From CAZLLV01 sp964560325 (GTDB taxonomy: Bacteria > Acidobacteriota > Thermoanaerobaculia > Multivoradales > DATKCC01), in NCBI GenBank assembly GCA_964560325.1, contig CAZLLV010000275.1, forward strand, positions 1 to 8,427: DNA of 8,427 bases, written 5' to 3'. Of the stretch, positions 1 through 5,885 are shown in pieces. The notes beneath the pieces were generated by a model. The model ran no database searches and was not told the DNA's origin. It worked only from the letters and a program-made list of their open reading frames with translations. Within the stretch, counting starts at the first letter, position 1; the number at the start of each line of letters is the position of its first letter. A program made the position numbers and the translations under genes.

Positions 1-27
1 CTGGCGCTGATCCGTCGTTCTCGGTAG
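1..27 (+). CDS. possible C-terminal tail of an upstream gene (partial)
   Basis: Reading from base 1 gives LALIRRSR followed by a TAG stop at 25-27, seven bases before a strong intrinsic terminator. That is the expected arrangement for the end of an upstream gene. Only eight codons are visible, so no family can be assigned. A second frame also stops here (TGA at 8-10), so the frame choice is a guess based on distance to the terminator. The stretch could also be an untranslated 3' end. Confidence 0.25.
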   Translation: MALIRRSR

Positions 28-33
28 TCTCGA

Positions 34-68
34 CCGCCGGGGGGGCAACCCTCCGGCGGATTTTCTTT
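34..68 (+). terminator. Rho-independent terminator with GCAA tetraloop
   Basis: An 11-bp stem pairs 34-44 (CCGCCGGGGGG) with 49-59 (CCCTCCGGCGG). Ten pairs are Watson-Crick and one is G-U (G41 with T52). The loop is GCAA (45-48), a GNRA tetraloop. One A and then TTTTCTTT (61-68) follow, giving the U-rich tract. The minus strand has no T tract beyond the stem, so the element works in the + direction. It ends the unit upstream of the TPR gene and implies that the downstream genes have their own promoter. Confidence 0.85.
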
Positions 69-282
69 GGGCGGGAGATTCGTCCCCGCCGACCCGCCCA
101 CCCGATGTCCGAGCACGCTCGGCGGGGGCTGTCCCGGCCCACGGCATTTTTCGCGCCGGCCCCCGGTTGTACGGTCCGATACGACGGAGCCGCGGGCGTT
201 CGCCCCGCTCCCCCGCCGCGGTCCATCCGACGAGACAGGCATCCGGAACCGCCGGGATCTTCGACATATCCAAGGAGCGATC
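69..282 (+). other. non-coding leader/promoter region of the TPR-sulfatase-fold operon
   Basis: About 210 nt lie between the terminator and the first supported start codon. The frame of the downstream gene stays open back to a TTG at 67, but the translation is Pro/Arg-rich low complexity with no ribosome binding site, and a signal peptide begins cleanly at 283. The promoter of the operon should be here because a terminator closes the region on its left. I could not find a convincing -35/-10 pair: TTGTAC (167-172) has no properly spaced partner. Short inverted repeats occur at 70-75/85-90, 110-121 and 194-205, but such repeats are expected by chance at this base composition. Confidence 0.5.
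272..277 (+). promoter_or_regulatory. ribosome binding site AAGGAG for the TPR gene
   Basis: AAGGAG lies five bases before the ATG at 283. It fixes the start there rather than at the TTG or other in-frame codons further upstream, and the encoded protein then begins directly with a signal peptide. Confidence 0.85.
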
Positions 283-1410
283 ATGCGCAGAAACTCTCTA
301 CTTTTCGTGCTACTCGCCCTCGTCGTCGCCGCCCCGCTCGCGGCCCAGGACTGGGTCGGCCGGGGCCGTGCTCACGGCGAGATCATCGACGAGGAGGGCA
401 ACCCCATCCAGGGGGCGCAGGTCACCCTCCACCTGCCGGGCCGGCCCGACGCCGGGCCGGAGCCCACGACGACGAAGAAGAACGGCCGCTGGGCCTTCGG
501 CGGCCTGACGGGCGGCGACTGGACCGTGCTGATCGAGAAGGACGGCTACATCACCTCCGAGGGCAGCTTTCGGGTCAACGAGTTCGCCGCCGCGAACCCG
601 CTCCGGGTCGAGCTCCAGAAGGACTCGTTCTCCGGCATCCAGACCGGCCAGGACCTGATCGACCAGGGCCGCTACGCGGAAGCGCGCGCCGAGTTCGAAG
701 CGGTCCTCCCCGAGATGGAGCCGCGCCAACAGGCGCAGCTCCACGCGCTGATCGGGACCACCTACTACCAGGAGCAGAACTACTCGTCCGCCGTCGAGTC
801 GTACGAGCGGTCGATGCCGGGGCTCTCGGACGAGGAGAAGGTGAGCATCCGCCTCCGGCTCGGGGACTCCTATCTCCAGCTCGGCCAGCACGAGGAGGCC
901 CGCCGGATCTACGAGGAGTCTCTCGTCGGCCTCGAGGCCGAGGGGCGGAACCAGGTTCTCCTGGCGATCGCCCGCACCTACGACGTCCAGGGCGATCGGG
1001 ACCAGGCGATCGCGAGCGTCCAGCGGATCCTCGAGAACGATCCGGGGAACGTGCAGGCGCTCCAGCTCATCGCCGACCTGCTCAGCCGGGCCGGCCGCGA
1101 GGACGAGGCGCAGGCCTACCTCGACCAGATTCCGGAGGACGAGGAGCTGCCGGCCGACATGCTGCTCAACCAGGGCATCCGGTTCTACAACGAGCAGAAG
1201 CTCGACGAGGCGAAGGCGAACTTCGACCGCGTGCTGCGGCAGGACGGGAGCCTCGCGGACGCCTACTACTACCGCGGTTTGGTGAACCTGGCCCAGGGCG
1301 ACAATGCGGCGGCGCTCGCCGACTTCGAGAAGAACCTGGAGATGGCTCCCGACGGGCAGTACGCGGCGGACGTCCAGCAGTTCGTCGAGTATCTGCAGTC
1401 GCAAGAGTAG
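283..1410 (+). CDS. secreted carboxypeptidase-regulatory-like + TPR protein
   Basis: A protein of 375 residues. Residues 1-21 form a signal peptide (MRRN, a hydrophobic core, then PLAA before QD), so the mature protein is exported, probably to the periplasm. Residues about 27-112 resemble a carboxypeptidase-regulatory-like beta-sandwich: the pattern G-x-I-x-D-E-x-G-N-P-I-x-G-A-x-V, then N-G-R-W-x-F and a W-T-V-x-I-x-K-D-G-Y strand are seen. Residues about 115-375 are tandem TPR units, with repeated G/A-x-x-Y...A...F/Y helices such as QGRYAEARAEF, LGQHEEARRIY, EQKLDEAKANF and QGDNAAALADF. There is no catalytic motif; a scaffold or binding role is inferred. It is the first gene of a compact unit, and the next gene starts 4 nt after its stop, so it may assemble with the TPR halves of the following two proteins. 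The substrate or partner is unknown. The start is set by an AAGGAG five bases upstream. Confidence 0.9.
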   Translation: MRRNSLLFVLLALVVAAPLAAQDWVGRGRAHGEIIDEEGNPIQGAQVTLHLPGRPDAGPEPTTTKKNGRWAFGGLTGGDWTVLIEKDGYITSEGSFRVNEFAAANPLRVELQKDSFSGIQTGQDLIDQGRYAEARAEFEAVLPEMEPRQQAQLHALIGTTYYQEQNYSSAVESYERSMPGLSDEEKVSIRLRLGDSYLQLGQHEEARRIYEESLVGLEAEGRNQVLLAIARTYDVQGDRDQAIASVQRILENDPGNVQALQLIADLLSRAGREDEAQAYLDQIPEDEELPADMLLNQGIRFYNEQKLDEAKANFDRVLRQDGSLADAYYYRGLVNLAQGDNAAALADFEKNLEMAPDGQYAADVQQFVEYLQSQE

Positions 1411-1414
1411 GCGC

Positions 1415-3589
1415 GTGACGAGACCGGGCTCCGCGCTTTTGGCGGCCCGTGGGCTGCTGGCCGCGGGCCTGCTCGCGGCGGCGGCCGGGGCATGGGCTTG
1501 CACCGGGGGAGACCCCGAAACGTCCGGACGGTCGGGGCACGAAGCCCCGGCCGTCTCGGCGTCCACGCACGGCTTGGGGGCCCGCAGCCTCCTGTTGATC
1601 ACGGTCGACACGCTGCGCGCCGACGCCCTCGGCTTCGCCGGCAACGAGCGCGCGGCGACGCCCGTGCTCGACCGGTTGGCGGGCGGCGGCCGCGTCTTCT
1701 CGCGCGCGCACGCCCACAACGTCGTCACCCTCCCGTCGCACGCCAACATCCTCACCGGGCGCCTGCCCTACGAGCACGGCATCCGCGACAACAGCGGCTT
1801 CGTCCTCCCCGAGTCGGTGCCGACCGCGGCCTCCGTGCTGCGGGACGCCGGCTTCGCCACCGCGGCGTTCGTGGCCGCCTTCCCGCTCGACGCCCGCTAC
1901 GGCCTCGACCGCGGCTTCGACCTCTACGACGACGCCTACCCCGAGAGCGCCGGCTCGACCGACTTCCGCCTCCCCGAGCGGCGCGGCGACGAGGTGGTCT
2001 CGAAGGCGCTCGCCTGGTGGGACCGGCACGAGGGGGAGCGCCGCTTCCTCTGGCTCCACCTGTTCGACCCGCACGCGCCGTACGAGCCGCCCGAGCCGTT
2101 CGCCTCCCGCTTCGCCGGCGACCTCTACCTGGGCGAGGTGGCCGCGGTCGACGCCTTCTTGGCGCCGCTCCTCGAGCCGATCCTGGAGGACCCGGGCGAG
2201 ACCGCCGTGATCTTCACCTCCGACCACGGCGAGGGGTTGGGCGATCACGGCGAGCTGACCCACGGCCTCTTCGCCTACGAGTCGACCCTGCGCGTGCCCC
2301 TGGTGGTCTGGGGGCCGGGGATCGATCCCGAGGTCTCCGGCGTGCCCGCCCGGCACGTCGACATCTTGCCCACCCTGCTCGAAAGCGCCGGCGTCGAGCC
2401 GCCGGACGGCCTGCCGGGACGCTCGCTCCTCGGCCCGATCCAAGAGAATGGATCGACCTACTTCGAGGCGCTCTCGGCCAACCTGAACCGGGGCTGGGCA
2501 CCGCTACGCGGCACCATCGAAGACGGCGAGAAGCTGATCGCGCTGCCGATCCCGGAGCTCTACGACCTCGACGAGGACCCGGACGAGAGCCGCAATCTGT
2601 ACGACGAGGAGCGGAACACGGCACGGAGGCTCGCCCGTCTCCTCCCCGAGGAGTCGGTCTGGCCCCCTCCGCGCGCCGAGGCGACCCCCGAGGAGCGGGC
2701 CAAGCTGCGCAGCCTCGGCTACCTCTCCGGCTCCGCGGCCGCCAAGGAGAGCTACACGGCGGCCGACGACCCGAAGAACCTGATCTCGGTCGATCGCCAG
2801 ATGCACCGCTTCATCGACCTCCATCAGCGGGGCCGGACCGACGAGGCGATCGAGGTGGCGCGCGGGATCGTGCGCGAGCACCCCGCGATGGGCGACGGGT
2901 ACTACCAGCTCGCCCAGGCGCTCCTCGACCAGGGGCGCGACGCGGAGGCGCTGGAGGTGATGGAGACGGCCCGCCGCAGGGGCGCGGCCACGCCGGCGCT
3001 CGCGCACCAGCTCGGCCTCCTCCTCGCCCAGCGCGGACGCGCTCCCGAGGCGGTGTCGCTCCTCGCTCCGCTCGCCGAGGACGGCGACCCGGACGCCCTC
3101 AACGTCCTCGGCGTGGCGCTCTCCGAGGCCGGGCGCCAGCAGGAGGCGCGGGAGACCCTCCTCCGCGTCTTCGACCGCGATTCACGCAACCCGGAGGCGC
3201 GCCAGAACCTCGCCCTCGTGGCGCTCCGGGGTCAGGACTTCGACGAGGCACGGCGCCAGGCGGAGCTTGCGGTCGAGGCGGACGCGGGGCTCCCCCACGC
3301 CTGGAACTACCTCGGGGTGGCGTACTACAACCTCGGCCGGCCGCGCGAGGCGATCGGCGCCTGGGAGCGGGCGACCGCGCTCGCCCCCCACGATTACGAT
3401 CTGCTCTACAACCTCGGCCTGGTCGCCGCCGAGCAGGGCGACCGCGCGCGGGCGCGGGCCGCGCTCGAGCGCTTCGCCCGAGAGGCTCCCCCGGAGCGCT
3501 ACGGCCCCGACGTCCAGAAGGCGCGCGCGGTCCTGCGGCAGCTCAGCTCGCCCGGCGGCCCCGGCGCCCGGCCCGGAGGACCACGATGA
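1415..3589 (+). CDS. sulfatase-fold (alkaline phosphatase superfamily) + TPR exported protein, Thr active-site type
   Basis: A 724-residue fusion. The GTG start is 4 nt after the previous stop, with a weak AAGAG (1403-1407) upstream. In-frame codons further upstream lie inside the preceding gene and encode Arg/Ser-rich non-protein-like sequence. Residues 1-29 are a signal peptide. Cys29 follows A-W-A, a poor lipobox, so lipidation is uncertain. Residues about 57-400 form the sulfatase-like domain: ITVDTLRAD (metal ligand Asp65), TLPSH (Thr105 at the nucleophile position), DPHAPY (Asp218, His220), SDHGEGLGDHG (Asp270, His271), THG (His283), HVDILPT (314-320) and the C-terminal ELYDLDEDP (381-389). 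A hinge with SLGYL (433-437) leads to about six TPR units (460-705). True sulfatases have Cys or Ser in C/S-x-P-x-R; here the motif is T-L-P-S-H, so formylglycine chemistry is not expected. Phosphotransferase or phosphodiesterase activity is a better inference. The substrate is unknown. It is paralogous to the next gene. Confidence 0.88.
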   Translation: MTRPGSALLAARGLLAAGLLAAAAGAWACTGGDPETSGRSGHEAPAVSASTHGLGARSLLLITVDTLRADALGFAGNERAATPVLDRLAGGGRVFSRAHAHNVVTLPSHANILTGRLPYEHGIRDNSGFVLPESVPTAASVLRDAGFATAAFVAAFPLDARYGLDRGFDLYDDAYPESAGSTDFRLPERRGDEVVSKALAWWDRHEGERRFLWLHLFDPHAPYEPPEPFASRFAGDLYLGEVAAVDAFLAPLLEPILEDPGETAVIFTSDHGEGLGDHGELTHGLFAYESTLRVPLVVWGPGIDPEVSGVPARHVDILPTLLESAGVEPPDGLPGRSLLGPIQENGSTYFEALSANLNRGWAPLRGTIEDGEKLIALPIPELYDLDEDPDESRNLYDEERNTARRLARLLPEESVWPPPRAEATPEERAKLRSLGYLSGSAAAKESYTAADDPKNLISVDRQMHRFIDLHQRGRTDEAIEVARGIVREHPAMGDGYYQLAQALLDQGRDAEALEVMETARRRGAATPALAHQLGLLLAQRGRAPEAVSLLAPLAEDGDPDALNVLGVALSEAGRQQEARETLLRVFDRDSRNPEARQNLALVALRGQDFDEARRQAELAVEADAGLPHAWNYLGVAYYNLGRPREAIGAWERATALAPHDYDLLYNLGLVAAEQGDRARARAALERFAREAPPERYGPDVQKARAVLRQLSSPGGPGARPGGPR
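3575..3580 (+). promoter_or_regulatory. strong ribosome binding site GGAGGA inside the end of the preceding gene
   Basis: GGAGGA is five bases before the ATG at 3586 and lies within the last codons of the upstream sulfatase-fold gene. Stop and start overlap as ATGA (3586-3589). Together these indicate translational coupling and identify the start of the second sulfatase-fold gene. Confidence 0.85.
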
Positions 3590-5811
3590 CACCGCTCGCC
3601 CGCCGCCCCGCGGCCCTCCTCGCCACCCTCGGATCTCTCCTCCTCGCGGCCGCCCTCGCCTCTTGCGGAGGGGACGAGCCGCCGCCCTCCTCCGGCGGCG
3701 TGCGCCTGGACGAAGGCACGCCGGTGGTGCTGATCTCGGTCGACACGCTGCGCTCCGACCGGCTCCCGATGTACGGCTACGACGGGGTCGAGACGCCGGC
3801 CCTCGACGCGCTGCGCGCGGACTCGATCCTCTACGAGCACGCCTTCTCGCACGTCCCGCTGACGCTGCCGGCGCACCTCAGCATGTTGACCGGGCAGTTG
3901 CCGCCCGAGCACGGGGTGCGCGACAACCTCGGCTACGCCATCGACCCGGCGGATCACCCCTGGCTGCCCGGCATCCTGCGCGAGAACGGCTACGCCACCG
4001 GGGCGGCGGTCTCCGCCTTCGTCCTGCGCGCGACGACCGGCATGGGGGAGGGCTTCGACTTCTACGAGGACCGGATCCTCCAGCGAAGCTGGCAGCTCGG
4101 GCAGGCGCAGCGCACCGGCGACCGGACCCTCGACGTCTCGCGGGAGTGGCTGCGCTCGGTCCACGAGCGGCCCTTCTTCTTCCTGTTCCACATCTACGAG
4201 CCGCACGGACCGTGGACGCCGCCGGAGCCGTTCGCCTCCCGCTACGACGACGACTACGACGGCGAGGTCGCCGCTTCCGACGCGATCGTCGGCGACCTGC
4301 TCGACGAGCTGCGCGAGCTCGGGATCTACGACCGGTCGCTGATCCTCTTCCTCTCCGACCACGGCGAAGGACTGGGCGACCACGGCCTGTCGGAGCACGG
4401 CCCGCTCCTCTACCGGGAGCAGCTCCAGGTGCCGCTGCTCGTCAAGCTGCCGGGGGGCGAACGCAGAGGCACAACGGTCGAGCGCGCGGCGCAGCTCGCC
4501 GACCTCTTCCCGACCGTCCTCGACCTCCTCGGTATCGAGCCCCCCGCGCGCTCGGGAGACGACGGCGAGCCCGTCGGCGTCTCGCTCCTCGCCCTCGCCG
4601 GCGAGGACCCCGCCACGCCGGAGACTCGCACGCTCTTCGCCGAGACCTTCTTCCCCCGCACCCAGTTCGGCTGGAGCGAGCTGACCTCGGCGATCCGGTA
4701 CCCGTACCACCTGATCGACGGACCCGATCCGGAGCTCTACGACCTCGCGGCCGACCCCGGCGAGACCGAGAACGTCCTGCGGGGCGAGCGGCGGACCTAC
4801 GCCGGCCTGCGCGACGCGCTCGCGACCTACGACGGCGCGTTCGAGGCGCCGAGCGAGGCGGCCGATCCGGAGACCCGCGCCCGCCTCGCTTCCCTGGGCT
4901 ACATCGGCTCCTCCGCGACCGCGGACGCTTCGCTCGCCGATCCGAAGAGCAAGCTCCACGTGCTCGACGACCTCGGCCGCGGGATCGAGCTCGCGGCCCA
5001 GCGCCGGCACGCGGAGGCGATCGAGGTCTACGGCCGCATCCTCGACGAGGAGCCGACCCTCACCACCGCCTGGGAGTACCTGGGCAACAACCTGCTTCGC
5101 GTCGGCCGCGCCGAGGAGGCGCTCGCCGCCTATCAGCGCCAGATGGAGCTCTCGGGCGGCACCGGCCTCGCCGCGCTCAACGTCGCGGGCGCCCTCTTCC
5201 GGCTCGGCCGGCTCGACGAGGCCGAGGAGCACGCGCAGCTCGCCGTCGGCGACTACCCGCAGGCGTACGACATCCTCGCCCAGATCGCGCTGCGCCGCGG
5301 CGCCCTCGACCGGGCGGAGCGCTACCTGGCGAGCAGCTTCGAGGACGCTCCGGGGCAGCCCGGGCCGATGGTCACGCGCGCCGACCTGCTGGTGCGCCAG
5401 GAGCGGCCGGAGGAGGCGCTGGAGCAGATCCGCGCGGTGCGGGAGATGATCGCGCGCGACGGGATCGACCGCGACCTGGTCCGGGGCCTCCACATGATCG
5501 AGGGGGAGGCGTACGCCCGGCTCGGCCGCGCCGAGGACGCGGCGCGCGCCTTCGAGCGCGAGATCGAGCTCTACCCCGGCGAGCTCGCCGCCTACAGCCG
5601 GCTGGCGCTCCTCTATGCCCTGTCGGGCCGTGCGGACGCGACCGGTGCCGTGCTCCGCCGCATGGTCGAGGTCAACCCGACGCCGGCGGCCTACGTCGAA
5701 GCGGCACAGGCGCTGCGGGTGATGGGCGACCCGGCGTCCGCGGAGCGGCTGCTGTCGGTCGCGCGCGGACGCTGGCCGGACAGCCCGATCCTGCGCGAGG
5801 TCTCGGGCTGA
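3586..5811 (+). CDS. sulfatase-fold (alkaline phosphatase superfamily) + TPR lipoprotein, Thr active-site type
   Basis: A 741-residue paralogue of the preceding protein with the same architecture. The N-terminus is a lipoprotein signal with a canonical lipobox L24-A-S-C27, and Gly follows the Cys. With no Asp at +2, the E. coli rule would favour outer-membrane sorting. Catalytic domain, about 45-400: ISVDTLRSD (Asp53), TLPAH (Thr93 at the nucleophile position), YEPHGPW (Glu205, His207), SDHGEGLGDHG (Asp258, His259), EHG (His271), ADLFPTVLDLLG (305-316) and ELYDLAADP (383-391). A hinge with SLGYI (436-440) joins about seven TPR units (455-725), for example VGRAEEALAAY, LGRLDEAEEHA and LGRAEDAARAF. 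As in the paralogue, Thr replaces the sulfatase Cys/Ser and His replaces the Arg of the sulfatase signature, arguing against sulfate-ester chemistry. A difference from the paralogue is Glu in place of Asp in the x-P-H-x-P motif. The gene is translationally coupled to the previous gene through ATGA. The substrate is unknown. Confidence 0.9.
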   Translation: MTPLARRPAALLATLGSLLLAAALASCGGDEPPPSSGGVRLDEGTPVVLISVDTLRSDRLPMYGYDGVETPALDALRADSILYEHAFSHVPLTLPAHLSMLTGQLPPEHGVRDNLGYAIDPADHPWLPGILRENGYATGAAVSAFVLRATTGMGEGFDFYEDRILQRSWQLGQAQRTGDRTLDVSREWLRSVHERPFFFLFHIYEPHGPWTPPEPFASRYDDDYDGEVAASDAIVGDLLDELRELGIYDRSLILFLSDHGEGLGDHGLSEHGPLLYREQLQVPLLVKLPGGERRGTTVERAAQLADLFPTVLDLLGIEPPARSGDDGEPVGVSLLALAGEDPATPETRTLFAETFFPRTQFGWSELTSAIRYPYHLIDGPDPELYDLAADPGETENVLRGERRTYAGLRDALATYDGAFEAPSEAADPETRARLASLGYIGSSATADASLADPKSKLHVLDDLGRGIELAAQRRHAEAIEVYGRILDEEPTLTTAWEYLGNNLLRVGRAEEALAAYQRQMELSGGTGLAALNVAGALFRLGRLDEAEEHAQLAVGDYPQAYDILAQIALRRGALDRAERYLASSFEDAPGQPGPMVTRADLLVRQERPEEALEQIRAVREMIARDGIDRDLVRGLHMIEGEAYARLGRAEDAARAFEREIELYPGELAAYSRLALLYALSGRADATGAVLRRMVEVNPTPAAYVEAAQALRVMGDPASAERLLSVARGRWPDSPILREVSG

Positions 5812-5870
5812 CACGGCTCGCGGAAACGCCCGAAACGGCACGGACTTCCGCCGCTCGCGGCCGCCCCGCG

Positions 5871-5879
5871 TGCTACCAT
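5871..5879 (+). promoter_or_regulatory. candidate extended -10 element (TGC TACCAT), possibly giving a leaderless mRNA
   Basis: TGC then TACCAT (5874-5879) matches an extended -10 (TGn plus 4 of 6 bases of TATAAT) in an otherwise extremely GC-rich spacer. The hexamer ends six bases before the ATG at 5886, so transcription would begin at or next to that codon. No Shine-Dalgarno sequence precedes this ATG, which fits a leaderless start. No good -35 hexamer is present at 16-18 bases upstream, so the call rests on the extended -10 alone. Confidence 0.4.
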
Positions 5880-5885
5880 GCGCCG

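Noticed and set aside
190..221. Repeated CCGCGG and the GGGCG-TT-CGCCC inverted repeat in the leader, considered as an operator or riboswitch
   Set aside because: Short GC palindromes are expected by chance at this composition, and no known riboswitch core was recognised.
67..282. N-terminal extension of the first TPR gene back to a TTG codon
   Set aside because: The added residues are Pro/Arg-rich low complexity, no ribosome binding site precedes the TTG, and it overlaps the terminator's T tract. AAGGAG plus a signal peptide mark the ATG at 283.
1304..1414. Longer N-terminus for the first sulfatase-fold gene
   Set aside because: It would overlap the preceding gene by over 100 bases and encode Arg/Ser-rich sequence typical of an out-of-frame reading. 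The export signal begins at the GTG at 1415.
1493..1504. Lipobox in the first sulfatase-fold protein (A-W-A-Cys29)
   Set aside because: Trp at -2 and Ala at -3 make a poor match to L-[AS]-[GA]-C. Export is supported, but lipidation is not claimed, unlike the canonical L-A-S-C of the second protein.
1492..3585. Long open frame running into the second sulfatase-fold gene from upstream
   Set aside because: Its translation before 3586 is Arg/Pro/Ala/Gly-rich, the typical out-of-frame reading of the GC-rich gene lying over it, with no recognisable domain.
5856..5870. CGCGG/CCGCG hairpin after the second sulfatase-fold gene as a terminator
   Set aside because: The stem is only five base pairs and no T-rich tract follows it.
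3267..5885. Long open frame running into the methyltransferase gene from upstream
   Set aside because: It is out-of-frame reading of the two sulfatase-fold genes, Arg/Pro-rich and domainless. Recognisable protein begins only after the ATG at 5886.
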